Below the pieces are notes generated by a model. It was given only the letters and a program-made list of their open reading frames with translations. It did not search any database and had not been told where the DNA came from. A stretch of DNA of 64,000 nt from Siphonodentalium dalli (lineage: Eukaryota; Mollusca; Scaphopoda; Gadilida; Siphonodentaliidae), in the NCBI GenBank assembly GCA_032622095.1, contig CP136063.1:203903934-203967933 (forward strand). Reading direction: 5' to 3'. The translations under genes were made by a program, and so were the position numbers. This document shows, one piece after another, positions 47,585 through 59,810 of the stretch. Every line of letters starts with the position of its first letter. Position 1 is the first letter of the stretch.

Positions 47585-47855
47585 TTCCTGATATGGAAAT
47601 AATAAAGAGCGTTTATATCATTTTTGTGTGATTAACCAATAGAATTGCGCTGTGTTATGTAAACAGAAGCACAACTTCTGTAACACGAGCAGGATGTTGT
47701 TTATGTCCACCGTCGTACGTATTGACGACAATATACTATTTACGCGCTGATTATGTTTGGCATATGAACAAAACTATATATATTTTTAATATTCCTTCTG
47801 TCGGTGGCGATTTGAACAAATATGAATATTTCTGCAACGAACGCCGCCCGTGCCT
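47585..47855 (+). mobile_element. Family I half element (I2)
   Basis: From AATAAAGAGCGTTTATATCA to GCCGCCCGTGCCT followed by TTAA (47856-47859), this is the reverse complement of the left arm of I1 at 18.3 kb, with high identity. The second arm is missing. Confidence 0.7.
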
Positions 47856-48027
47856 TTAAACAAATGAATCTAATGCAAAACATGAAATAAGAATTACATA
47901 ATCACAAAAACGTCCAGCAATTTCAAATTACCGAACCTCGATCCCAATATACTCACATGAAGTTTGAAAAGAAGTTTGGTCAGATTCCCCCATTATCTGC
48001 TTTCGAATCCACGAGCAGAGAATTGGG

Positions 48028-48500
48028 CCAAGTTCACACACTGGTAAATCTGCCGGGTATTTTTTGTTGGCCGACATTTCGGTACATAAAACTATAATGT
48101 ATCACAACGTGAATTCAAGCAAACATGCTTATAAAATGCACCTGTACCACAGTTAACATGCTTATAAAATGCATCTGTACCACAGCTAACTAAGTGAAAA
48201 GGACAAAAATCAAAAACTCTGTTGTTCCAACTGTAGGATACTACCGAAATTTACCTTTAAATACATGTAGCATGCCATTATCTCACAAGAATCAATCGTA
48301 CATGTATTTGGAGGCACATGTATAGTAGCACCGTGGCATGCGGTACTACAGAGATGTTACGTCGCCAGCTTTGGTAAAGTTACATGCATTTTATATGCAT
48401 GGTGTCGATCATACTCTGGCACCATATACATGTAATTCTCTATGACGAAATGTCCCTAAACAATACCAGACAAATATGCGAATGTGTGCACGCAGCTTCA
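48028..48500. mobile_element. Family F element (copy F2, diverged)
   Basis: AGTTCACACACTGG on the left and the CTCTGGCACCATATACATGT...TCTCTATGACGAAATG right arm match F1. It includes an internal duplication of ACATGCTTATAAAATGCA. Confidence 0.6.
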
Positions 48501-48533
48501 GTCTCGATCTTTAATCTTATTTTGTATAAAATG

Positions 48534-48847
48534 TACACAATATGTGTTACATTTTATCTTACACAAAATTGACACATGTGTCGGTGGAATTTCCTCAACG
48601 TCGAATATGACTGAATATGTGAGCTAACTGAACAGCACATAATTGTGTGGCACGCAGTTTTAAAGCTGCTGCCATATTTTTAATATAGTGACTACGATGT
48701 TTGTGTCTCAAATAGCACATATCTCAACTACTAACTATAATATACTCACATATTCTCTCATAGTAAATGTTGAGAAAATTCCTTAACATATGTCATGTGT
48801 CATTTCTACACAATAGTTTTAAAATAAAATGTAACACATATTGTGTA
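48534..48847. repeat. Inverted repeat S
   Basis: The 24-base ends (48534-48557 and 48824-48847) are perfect inverted copies beginning TACACAATATGTGTTACATT. The similarity continues inward with GACACATGTGTC / GTCATGTGTC and GGAATTTCCTCAAC / GTTGAGAAAATTCC. It is probably a small MITE. Confidence 0.65.
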
Positions 48848-48869
48848 GAATTTACACACATTTGTTCTA

Positions 48870-49500
48870 AGAGACACAAGGGACTATTTTATTAAACATA
48901 TTGTACAAGTGGTATTTGGATATAGAGATACTCCTCAAATTGATCTGGACGGGAACTAACTTAATAATTTCGCAAACTCGTTCACATGCGCAGCACACAT
49001 GCTTTCGGGTCCAATCCTTTCACATGTGGTTATACTGGGTATTTAGTCGAAATATATGGAGTTTCAATCAAATTTACATCAAGATTCTTTCGTGAATGGT
49101 GTAGTATTTTTCACACGCTGATTATGCATAAGGCGAATATGAATATTCGTTACTAATTACCAACCAGAAAAACTGCCATATAACGGAGTACAATAATACC
49201 AAAAGAAACAACTTTACTAAGTCGAGATGAAGAGGAGATAACGTATAGATATTCTTATAGTTAAAGCCACAAGGAGACATTGGGACCCGTTGCTGGGGGC
49301 ACTTTCTCACAAAAACAGTTGCCAGTGAACATTATGGCTTTACGTTCGAATGAGATCAAAGGCAGATGCAAAGGATTCCGCAAATGACCATTATGTAAAG
49401 TAAAGTAAAACAGGCTGGGCTAATGTGCCTAATCTAATGATAACTGCTTGTAATTATATAATTGTGAAAGCGAAAAAGATCCCCATAACCGGGTCTGATA
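48870..49500. other. Intergenic sequence, nothing assigned
   Basis: AT-rich sequence in which I see no gene, RNA or repeat boundary. Confidence 0.4.
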
Positions 49501-49509
49501 CGCTTCGTT

Positions 49510-49815
49510 TAGAAGATCGCATGCGTTAACCCTTGTATTCAGAGAAGATCGCGTTCGTTAACCCATGAAGATTAAGAGTACACGTCAACCCTTAAAGAAA
49601 TACTCAGAGAAGATCGCACACACTAACCCTTAAATGGGGACTGTACACCAAAAACGGCCATTTGTGGACCATCTCCTTTTATACTGAACGGATTATATGC
49701 AACAAATGAAAGAATTTGAGCCACTGATTAGTGAAAAATACACTCATGTGCTCTATGAACGATGCAAACAACATGGTAATTATAATGAAAATGAGTTTAT
49801 GACTCGAGTTGTTAG
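49510..49815. repeat. Short GAAGATCGC repeats followed by a family H half element (H3)
   Basis: Three imperfect units with AGAAGATCGC and GTTAACCC lie at 49510-49629. Then TTAA (49630-49633) is followed by ATGGGGACTGTACACCAAAA and the H blocks ATATGCAACAAATGAAAG and CTCTATGAACGATGCAAACA, ending near 49815 where the next array starts. Confidence 0.6.
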
Positions 49816-49829
49816 AGCACCAACATTAT

Positions 49830-50705
49830 ACTGACCATTACATTAACCGACATCGGAACCTAGGTACCAGCATTATACTGGTGTGTGCCCATTACATTAA
49901 CCGACATCGGAGCCTATATAGGTACCAGCATTATACTGGTGTGTGCCCATTACAGTAACCGACATCGGAGCCTAGGTACCAGCATTATACTGGTGTGTGA
50001 CCATTACATTAACCGACATCGGAGCCTAGGTACATTATACTCCTAAGTAAAAAAAGAACCCATTTCTAGTGAAACAGTTCCCAATCAAGAACATGAATAT
50101 ACTGGTGCATGTGTGACCATTACATTAACCGACATCGGAGCCTAGGTACCAGCATTATACTGGTGTGTGACCATTACATTAACCGACATCGGATCCTAGG
50201 TACATTATACTGGTGTGTGACCATTACATTAACCGACATCGGAGCCTATAGGTACCAGCATTATAGTGGTGTGTGACCATTACATTAACCAGCATCGGAG
50301 CCTAGGTACATTATACTGGTGTGTGACCATTACATTAACCGACATCGGAGCCTATAGGTACCAGCATTATAGTGGTGTGTGACCATTACATTAACCAGCA
50401 TCGGAGCCTAGGTACATTATACTGGTGTGTGACCATTACATTAACCGACATCGGAGCCGAGGTACCATAAACATTATACGGGTGTGTGACCATTACATTA
50501 ACCGACATCGGAGCCTAGGAACATTATACTGGTGCATGTGTGACCATTACATTAACCGACATGGGAGTCTAGGTACCAGCATTATACTGGTGTATGCCCA
50601 TTACATACAAAACAGTAACCGACATGGGAGCCCAGATACCAACATTATACTGGTGTGTGACCATTACATACAAAACAGTAACCGACATGGGAGCCCAGGT
50701 ACCAG
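49830..50705. repeat. 48/54-bp satellite array, about 15-16 copies
   Basis: The unit is AGGTACCAGCATTATACTGG plus TGTGTGACCATTACATTAAC and CGACATCGGAGCCT (54 bp). A 48-bp form lacks CCAGCA. Units near the end carry CATACAAAACAGTAACC. ACCAGCATTATACTGGT inside each long unit is a small hairpin. An unrelated stretch of about 60 bp interrupts the array at 50038-50100. Confidence 0.9.
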
Positions 50706-51560
50706 TAATTTTGAGATTGATTGGACCCCACCTTGCAGAGCTGCTTCCTTAAATATACAATAAAAAGAAAAAACAATAAACACAGCCCAACCCACCTAAA
50801 TTCTTGTCCCTGCATAGTTGAAATACGTTTTGTGGGATCAGTGTAGACTTAAATCAAGTCTGAACTGTCCCAAAAAAACATACAAGACTTTCGTCCAGAA
50901 ATAAGACTATGATTCATACTGCCATTCGGACCCATTCCCCTTGTATTACTTGTTTCGCCCGAAGGGAGAGTATATAACTTGGGAAATTTTAATTCCACTG
51001 TGTCCAAAATATCGCATCTGCCTCTTGGTTTACCAATATGAGTAAATGTTAGCCCGAAATTACCATTGCTTTTCTTTATTATCATATGAAATCAGCTTCG
51101 AACCGGATCAAACCAGCCCAATATATCTTGGCCTGTGTCAATGGTATAACTGTATACCGAGAACAATCAGCAAAAAGAAAATAAAGATGCATGCATCAGA
51201 TCGTCCATGAATTATTTTACAATGAATTACTTTTAAAATCTGATACAATGTTTGATGTATTAAATAATGTATTCTACTAAAGTATGCTGTCTATACTATA
51301 CATGTTAGCTATACATCTCTCTCTTTTAAACGAGGTAATGTGCAGTTTTATACTTAATGAGTATTTTAAATAAAGTTTATTACGTGATATGAATTAAAAA
51401 TGTATACGATATTTTGTACATGGACGGAAACTTTGTAGTGGCGTATTTACGACGAGAAGAAGCAAATAGTTAATTAAAAGTAAAATAGTTAATATTATTA
51501 ATGACCTTTAGTAAAGTAAATAGGTTTTTGAAAATGTGAATTAAAACAAACTCAATACCA
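50706..51560. other. Intergenic sequence, nothing assigned
   Basis: AT-rich sequence; I see no gene or repeat boundary. Confidence 0.4.
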
Positions 51561-51660
51561 TGTGCGTGTGTTCGCGGTGGTCACAAGTAGGGACGCAGTG
51601 ACATGGGGTTGGGGTGTAAGTACTATTATTGTATGGGACACTATCGGGTATAATTGAAAA

Positions 51661-52737
51661 TTTCATGTGCATGTTTTCACGTCTGGGCATCACATGTAGG
51701 GAGGCGGCGACGGGCGATTTGGGTGCACGTATGTACTGCTATTCTAATATTGATTATGACACTGTCAGGTCTGTTTGACAATTTAATTTGCATGTTCTCA
51801 CGACTGGTTAGATGTAGGGACGCGGCGACGTGGGGTTGACGTGTACGCACTTATATTGCATGGGACCATGTATGTTCGAACATTTCATGTGCATGTTTTC
51901 ACATGTCACAATATGTCCCGCGTAGAGACGTGTGCGTACTTATATTGCATGAGACATTGTCTGGTCTATTTGATTATTTCATCTGTACGTCATCAGTGCT
52001 GATCACATCGTCACAGAGGGGTGGCACAGGGTTGGGGTACACGTACGTATACTTATAATGCATTAAACACTGTCTGGTCGGTTTGAACATTTCATGTGTA
52101 TGTTATCATGGCTGGTCACATCGGCGTGGTACAATGGATGGGTTTACATACTTTTATTGCATTTGTTTATATTGGCGATATCTTTTATTTCATGTGCATG
52201 TTTTCACGTCCGGTCATCACATGTGTGGACACGGCGACAGGTGGATGGGGAGCAGTATGTACTTTTTTCTAATATTGATTGTGACACTGTCGGATCTGTT
52301 CGACATTTTCGTGTGCACGTTCTCACGACCGGTTACATGTATAGGGACGCGGCGAAAAGGGATTGGCGTGTACGCACTTATATTGCATGGGACCATGTCT
52401 GCTTGAACATATCATGTGCATGTTTTCACATGTCACAATGTGTCCCATGTAGAGACGTGGCGACATGGGGTTAAGGTGTGTGTACTTATATTGTATGGGA
52501 CACTGTCTTGTCTATTTGATTATTTCGTGTGTATGTCATCAAGGCTGACCACATCGTCACAGAGGGTGGCAAAGGGGGTTGGGGTGTACGTATACTTATA
52601 TTGCATGCAACACTGTCCGGTCTGTTTCAATATTTCATGTGTATATATGTTCTCATAGCTGGTCACAGCGAGGTAGCTCGAGGGGTTGGGTATACATACT
52701 TTTATTGCATTTCATTATATAGCTAGCATCTTCTATT
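51661..52737. repeat. Two-copy 527-bp higher-order repeat of about 105-bp monomers
   Basis: Monomers share TTTCATGTGCATGTTTTCAC, AGGGACGCGGCGAC, a GTACGTACTTATATTGCATG phrase and GGACACTGTC. Five diverged monomers make one higher-order unit (51661-52187), repeated with far higher identity at 52188-52737, for example CTAATATTGATTRTGACACTG and the CATGTCACAATRTGTCCC monomer in matching places. A partial monomer lies just before, at about 51565-51660. Confidence 0.85.
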
Positions 52738-53504
52738 TGATATATCTCAAATTGCATATGTATATTTGTGGTGACAACTCGATAAGCTGACGTTTCTTTT
52801 CTCAGCATCCGTCTTGGATTTTACTCTTTGCATCATTCAAGTCTTTGGAATACGTTACATCTAACATATGTCCGTCTGCATATTGGATGTCACGATTTGA
52901 ATCTATCGGCAAACCATATAGCCCACATGTATGAACATGTAATTGTCAAATTGTACATGCACGATCAAGCTTCATATCTAGGGGTAATTTGGCCATGTAA
53001 GCATCGTGTACTTGGTCGTGAGTACACCCGATATCTCGTTCTGATAGATGCGTATATGTGAATTTCTAATATTAACTTTATAACATTTCCCCAATGTATG
53101 TGGCTATTTTTTTGTAAAATAATTCATGGGCGATCTGATGCATGCATCTTGTATATTATTGTATGGTGTTACCTCTCCTCATTCGAAATTACAGGATGTA
53201 TTATTAGCTCACATATAACATCAATACTAGGGAATGTAGAACTCAATTATTCACAAAATCCATATCTGACTGGAAGTCTGGAACCAACCCATATAAAAAG
53301 CACCATGGTTGTAGCGCCAGGTTTTGAAGTAACTGGCGACTTTTGAAGTAAAGCGTTTTGTAAAGAGCGTTTCTTTTTTCGTGGAATAAATATATATTGA
53401 CTAAATAACGGAGATATTCAGAATGAAAACACAAATTTAAAGAGCGTCGTTTTTTCAAGAGCGTTTTTTCCTCAGAAGAGTGTGGCTTTACGGAGGTGGT
53501 TTTT
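52738..53504. other. Intergenic sequence, nothing assigned
   Basis: Short AAAGAGCGT phrases near 53360 and 53440 echo family I. I see no gene. Confidence 0.4.
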
Positions 53505-53985
53505 CAACAAGGATTTACCAAAGTATAATCTGTTACACCATGACATCAAGAATTTCTGGAGTATGCTCTGATCTGGGACTAATTTAACACTATATTAGTC
53601 CCAGTTCTGATTTACATGGGTTTCACCAAAATGTTATGAGAGTAAATTGTGGTATACCATGCCTTTACTTGGAATTTACAAGGGTATGCCATTTTTACTT
53701 GGGCTTTACGTGGCTTTTTACCAGAGTATATTATTGTTTACTGTTTTTTTTGTACCAGAGTATAATCTGTTAGGCCATGACAAGAATTTACAAGAGTATG
53801 TTTTGATTTATATGGGTTCTACCATGTATGTCCTGTTTCACCCGCATATTACGATAGTAAAGCAGGGTACACCATGCCTTTACTGGAAATTTATAAGGGT
53901 ATGTCCTTTTTACATGACTTTTACCAGAGTATATCATTGTTTACCTGACTTTTCCATATTTTAATTTTACCCGAGTAGAGCCATG
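53505..53985. repeat. Degenerate tandem repeat, about 218-bp period with smaller sub-repeats
   Basis: The phrase order CACCATGCCTTTACT, GGAATTTACAAGGGTATG, TTTTACCAGAGTATAT, TTGTTTAC recurs at 53655-53745 and 53875-53950. TACCAGAGTATAAT and CAAGAATTT recur between. A small hairpin (TGGGACTAAT / ATTAGTCCCA) lies at 53574-53604. Confidence 0.6.
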
Positions 53986-54220
53986 TAAACCATGGTTTCC
54001 CTGGCTTTTACTATATTGTTTTTTTTTATAACGGTTGCCTTGATAATTTGCCAGTATGTGAACGCAACCGATACGCAGAATTCATACAATCGCCAACGAG
54101 GTCTATATTTTTTTTTAATGTAAGCTGCAGTGCCATGGTGATATGTAGCTCGTTGGTAGTTCATAAATAGCATTCTGCGAAGAATTGCCAGGTTAATTTG
54201 CCAGCGTGTGTTCGGAGAAT

Positions 54221-54643
54221 AAGGGTACGTTCATACACTGGCAATTTTTCGCGATATGTTTTACAGGCATTTTCTCATAGAAAACCGTATGGTGCCAGCA
54301 TAAGAACAACAACGTTAATATAAAATGCATATTTACCAAAGCTAGCGACATAAGAAGTAAACTTTCGGTATAGTTGCATGCACACGTAACGGTACTACTA
54401 ACACACTGCCTTAAAATACATGTATGATTGATTCTTGCGAGATAAACAGACACATTTCGATAGCATCGCTACTATATATATAGTGGAACTACATTGTTTT
54501 TACTGATCATGTAGTTAGCTGTGGTACATATGCATTTTATAAGCATTTTTTCATTCGGTTTATGCCAAATTGTAGCTTTCAATACCGAAATGCTGCAAAA
54601 AAATTAATACCTGGCAAATTTGCGAGTGTATGAACCTGCCGTT
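54221..54643. mobile_element. Family F element (copy F3)
   Basis: AAGGGTACGTTCATACACTG at the left and GAGTGTATGAACCTGCCGTT at the right are the inverted ends. CATAGAAAACCGTATGGTGC and AAATGCATATTTACCAAAGC match the other copies. Confidence 0.7.
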
Positions 54644-55887
54644 AGCTCGCGATCAACGATATTCACACTATCATCAGCAAAAAACAGCAAGGTCTGTAAT
54701 TCGGTAGTGTGAGCTACAGTGACAGGGTGATTTTAGTATCGTTAGTGATTCATGCTCTCATATCATCATCATTACGCGATCTACAATTATTTTTACATTT
54801 GCCATATTGTGTGTGTGATGAGTCACCCCCTTCTGGAAATATTCCAGCACAGCATATAACCTCAACGCCCATTTGTGGACATGTTATATGTAATCAAAAG
54901 GCGATTAAAGGAATTGCGTCAACATTTTTTTTATTTATGAAATGGCTGTCCCAATGTGATGATGATGATGGACATTTGTGGGTATGCATGACAGAAATAG
55001 GCCTCAGTGTGGCTGAATTGGTCATTGTCGCATGGTTTCGAGCAAAAAGGCACACACAATCTCTCAAACGTGCAAAAAGACACACAGGATCTCTCAAACG
55101 TGCAAACAGACACATAATTTATGGTCACAACTGAGTTTCAGTAAACGTTAGTACGCGTATTAGACCATTCACTTAAACATGACATGTGAAATGAAATGAA
55201 GTAAACGACGACGTAAAATGGAACGAACACGTGTTACAGATAGAATCACTGTATAGTGCAAACTTTTTCAAAGGCAGCGGCAAACTGAATCGGGACATAG
55301 TTTAGCAACTACAAAGCCAAAATCAGAAATGGACTGTGGTGCCCAGTGCCTGAAGAGATCGGGATGCAAATCATTCGCCGCGAATAGTTTTACTAGTCCA
55401 CAAATAGGCGAGAATTGTTCCGGATTATCGATGCATGTTAAGTAACTGTCTCAGGCGAACTATTGCCCGGGCTATAGTCTTCGACCAATGTATTCGCCTG
55501 CTGACGTCACAGTTGGCCCATGGCGAGAATTGTGTCATATATAATAAAACACGTATTGACTTGTTATGTGGAATAGCGAGAGCTATTTCTCTCGATGGTG
55601 TGTTCTGAACAACAAGCTGGACTATTGACATCGGCTTCGGTTAATAGTCCTGCTTCCTATACAAAGATACAACCGCGAGGAAAATAGTTCTCAGTATTAT
55701 ACCACATGACAGGCAATATGTGTAATCTACAGCCCTCTAATGCGATTTGCATACAAATATTCTTGCGTCTGGAAGTACACTCTAACGAAATATTAAAATC
55801 TGATATACTACCTACCTGCATCTTGTTTTAAAGTCGATTTCTGATCATCAAAATATATTATGATAGGTTCGACCTCATTATTTTGTG
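54644..55887. other. Intergenic sequence with a 33-bp direct repeat
   Basis: About 2.5 units of AAAAAGRCACACA, GGATCTCTCAAACGTGC lie at 55036-55115. A small hairpin (GGACTATTGAC / TTAATAGTCC) lies at 55618-55649. The 141-codon frame across the repeat has no recognisable domain. Confidence 0.5.
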
Positions 55888-55889
55888 TA

Positions 55890-56684
55890 CACTGAGAAAA
55901 AAAGTCGGGTCAATATGACTAACTTAGGGTTAGTCACAAACATTTGGGGTCACTTTGACTAACTCACACCTTTCAATGAGACACTATGACTAACTCTGGG
56001 GTTAGTCATAGTGACTAAGTTACACCAAGAATAACTCTAATTGCAACACTGTTTTGAATTATTCTTAATATTCAATTTCATTTTGTCGCAGTTCTATTGG
56101 ATCTATAATTGAACGAATGTGATGGGAGGAAATAATGGCATATATATCATATCCCCCCCCCCCCCCCCCCACACACACACCAAAGGCTACACTATTAACC
56201 CAAAGGGTTCTTATTCCAGGACACCACAGGCATCTGGGGAAAATGAGCTATAGTTAAACAGACCTATACCACACACTATTGGTATACCTCTCAATAGACT
56301 AGTACTGAAATCTGTGTTTTACAGAATGGTCTGAAAGTGCGTCCTGCTTTCAATTCGGTTTTCCGATTCTGGTTAATATAGCATTTGGTTTCCAAATTAT
56401 TTGCACACAATTTCCACCTATATATAATTACATATTCACATTCTCAGTGACTCAGAAAAGTTAGACATTATGACTCAATGCTGGTCATTTTGACTAAAAC
56501 AATTGTAGTTTGTCCAATTAGTCGTTTTGACTAACTATTCCTTAGTCATTATGCCTAACATCACCCTAGTCATTGTGACTAATGGTCTGCCTTAGTTGTT
56601 ATCACTCAGCCAAGTTAATCATAATGTGGACAAACAGTTGACTAACCTAAGTTAGTCATATTGACTAACTTTTTTTCTTCAGTG
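55890..56684. mobile_element. TA-flanked element R with GTTAGTC subterminal repeats
   Basis: The ends CACTGAGAAAAAAAGT and ACTTTTTTTCTTCAGTG are inverted repeats of about 45 bp with a one-base length difference, flanked by TA (55888-55889, 56685-56686). Both subterminal parts are crowded with GACTAAC / GTTAGTC words. The centre has a C tract and a CA run at 56152-56180. It fits a Tc1/mariner-type MITE. Confidence 0.8.
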
Positions 56685-56767
56685 TAAATTTAATACAACA
56701 TACAAACAATAGTTGTATCGTGTCATATTGTATATGTGACATCTTTATGCGCGATGCTTTCATTGTT

Positions 56768-57057
56768 TAATATTTCACCCTTGTCTGTGCAGCGGATAAT
56801 ATTTCACCCTTGTCTGTGCAGCAGATAATATTTCACCCTTGTCTGTGCAGCGGATAATATTTCACCCTTGTCTGTGCAGCGGATAATATTTCACCCTTGT
56901 CTGTGCAGCGGATAATATTTCACCCTTGTCTGTGTAGCGGATAATATTTCACCCTTGTCTGTGCAGCGGATAATATTTCACCCTTGTCTGTGCAGCGGAT
57001 AATATTTCACCCTTGTCTGTGCAGCGGATAATAGTTCACCCTTGTCTGTGCAGCGGA
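56768..57057. repeat. 29-bp tandem repeat, 10 copies, very homogeneous
   Basis: The unit is GATAATATTTCACCCTTGTC plus TGTGCAGCG. Only three single-base variants are visible in ten copies (GCAGATAAT, TGTGTAG, ATAATAGTTC). Confidence 0.97.
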
Positions 57058-59810
57058 CTATTCATTTTGAGGAAATACAAGCATTTGATTCTACGGATAG
57101 CATTGATTTTTGCTGCAGATATTGTTGCACCCTGCTATTGATATTATCAATAATGTGGTTCTCTATATTGACTCCCCTCCTTGAGAATAATTAACATTAA
57201 TTAACTCTGAACTGCGTTGTATTTTCTGCAATAATTAACGATAACACCCTATAGAAGTGCGTCTCTTTATTAGCGAGTGTCAATAATGTTTCTGTGCGCT
57301 ACGGTTGAAATGTCTTCCTTCTTAAAAACTATCGATTGTTTCCAGGTGTATATAGTTCTTGTGGTGAATTCGAAATTTGATTAGCAATTTTCATTGAATT
57401 TGAGATGTAATGTTTTCTTAAAACTAATATAACGAAGTAGCAACGAACCGGCCACGAAGATGGATCACAAAGAAAGATGAATAGTCTGGTAGATGAGAGG
57501 TGATCAATTGTTTGGTGAGGACCATTGAACTGGCACGGGAGGACCGCTAAATTGATGGACACTCCAAGTCACTAAAATGTTATTATGTTATAGTGTGTGG
57601 AAAAGAAAAGAAAGTTTGACTCGAATACAACAATGAGCGAGGCTGAACAATTAACCTTTTGATTCTTAGTTTTAAATGCATTCATTAGCTCAGAACAGAT
57701 TGCCTTCAATGATTATAGATGAATATTCCACCATTCCGAGAACAAGCACAAATGTTATTGCGAATACAACTGGCCCTACATACTTTATTGCGACATGTAT
57801 AAACTATTTGGCACAGGGACTTACAGTATATTGACTGGAGCCTATAGTAATTCTTGCTTGTGTCATGGTCCTGTCCTGTGCCGAGGATAACATAGGTACA
57901 TAAGTACTTTCTGGATGACGTAATACGTTTTGACAAAACGAATTGAATTAGAAATTACCACTTCGGAGGCAAAAAAAGGGTCCTTTCCTTCATACGTTTT
58001 TGCACGAAAAAATTAATGAGAAGAATACCAACCCGCTGCAGAACAGTTTGTGACAACAGCCAGCCATTGTACTCTGTATTGGTAATGCCTGTATTTTTTT
58101 TAAATTCTAACCATAATAATACCAATGCCAGACGCCCGTCTTGCATAAATGCAGGCAAAAATTGCAAACCATTTTCAACAAAGAATATCTCTGCATAGAT
58201 ATATCCTGCGAAAAGTATTGAATTTCACATATCCTCATCTTTATTGTACATATAATCTGGAAAATTATTAAGAGAAGATCAATACAACAAGATTTAAAAA
58301 CATGTTAGAGGTTGAAAATATAATTTTATTTTAAGGTACCAAGAATTGTTAGAATAATTCATAGTCTTACCCAACAATCCAATCACCAAATATATATAGC
58401 TTATTGTATCGACTCCATGAGAGCTAGGATGCTTTTATTTCACAATAACCCACCATGAAGGTATTGCATCCCTTAATATATTGTGTCACAAAAAGGGCTT
58501 GTACCAAATTTTAAAAAGAAATTCCTGGTAGATTCTGAGACGTGCGTTTGTCCCTTCAGATCATCGTTTTTTTTACCAACGCTATAAATAAACTATTAGG
58601 GCCCATCGGTTTGTATATAAAAGAACTAGCCGGCTACAGCGTTGACAAGCGTTTTTCAATATTGCATGTTTAAGCGCATAACGAGTCATAACTTATTGCC
58701 TTTCCTGGTGGCCAATGACCATCTGTCTTGATTCTTGGTAACCAAGCGTGATGAGGAATAGGCAATGTAATAATTCGTAAATGATGCATTCTCAAGCTTA
58801 TGCCAGTACATTCATTTATATCAATAACTGTTTCAAATATATTAAGTAATTTCAGTAGACGACAATGGTGGAAGAAACACCGAGAGCAACTGGGTGTGAA
58901 ACTCACCGTTTAAATTGCGGGGCCAATTTCAATATCCTATTTGAATATATACAAAAACTCTAACCGGACAAATGAATCGGAAGAGATCAGGCCCATACAC
59001 GTCAAACAGACCAAATAGATGTCAATTTAATTATTTCAATACGAGTTGTGTGTGTTGTACTATTAACGGGTGGCAAGATTTATAATGACAACTTCATTTC
59101 TATCATTATTAACAAAGAGCGTGGCTATCGATCGCGCTGGTGGGTGACATCAAGACATCATGTCCGGTGGTAATCGCCGCTCGGACAGGAGACAAGGGAC
59201 GGATACACAGGAATCAACCAACCAAGCTGACCCCACTACAATAGTGATTGTAACATAGTTGATATCTAATTTGCCATAACCAAAAAGCCCGCCTTTTTTC
59301 CCAAAAAAAAAATCGTTCATTATTTGAACATTTAAAATGCATTTACCGCGCGGCGAATCATTGAAGTTGTGATAGGAATCATACCTATCACTATGCAAAC
59401 CAGCTACATTTAAATCCATGTATACTTCAGCCTATACACTGTTTCTATCTGCACAGCTTGCAGATTATTACTACTTGCATCCACTATATGCACCTATATT
59501 ATAGAGGCATTACTTTCTACAACCCAATTTCTATAGGAAACTCATTTTGAAGACACGGTAGCACTACTATACTACTATTCCCAAAAAACAAACCCATGAG
59601 AAACATCTGGTGTTACAACTATTTCACATTAAAGTGTTTTAAAAGATACATTTTCATTCAAAATGTTGTAATGTTCTAAAAATAGCCATATGAACTGTCC
59701 CGAATCATAGACAATAATTCATAGAATAATTCATTTCCTAGTGACACAAGCTCCAATTGGCTGGTTTCCCTGACACTTATTTAATATTTCACACTCCCGT
59801 ATTTTCAAAA
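57058..59810. other. Intergenic sequence, nothing assigned
   Basis: 2.7 kb without a gene or element boundary that I can support. The short open frames have no recognisable motifs. Confidence 0.4.

Noticed and set aside
54709-55134. 141-codon open frame with RAKRHT repeats
   Set aside because: The repeat is a 33-bp direct duplication read in frame. There is no domain, and the start has no supporting context.
44093-57057. Tandem arrays as CRISPR
   Set aside because: Repeats are directly adjacent without unique spacers, and the genome is animal.
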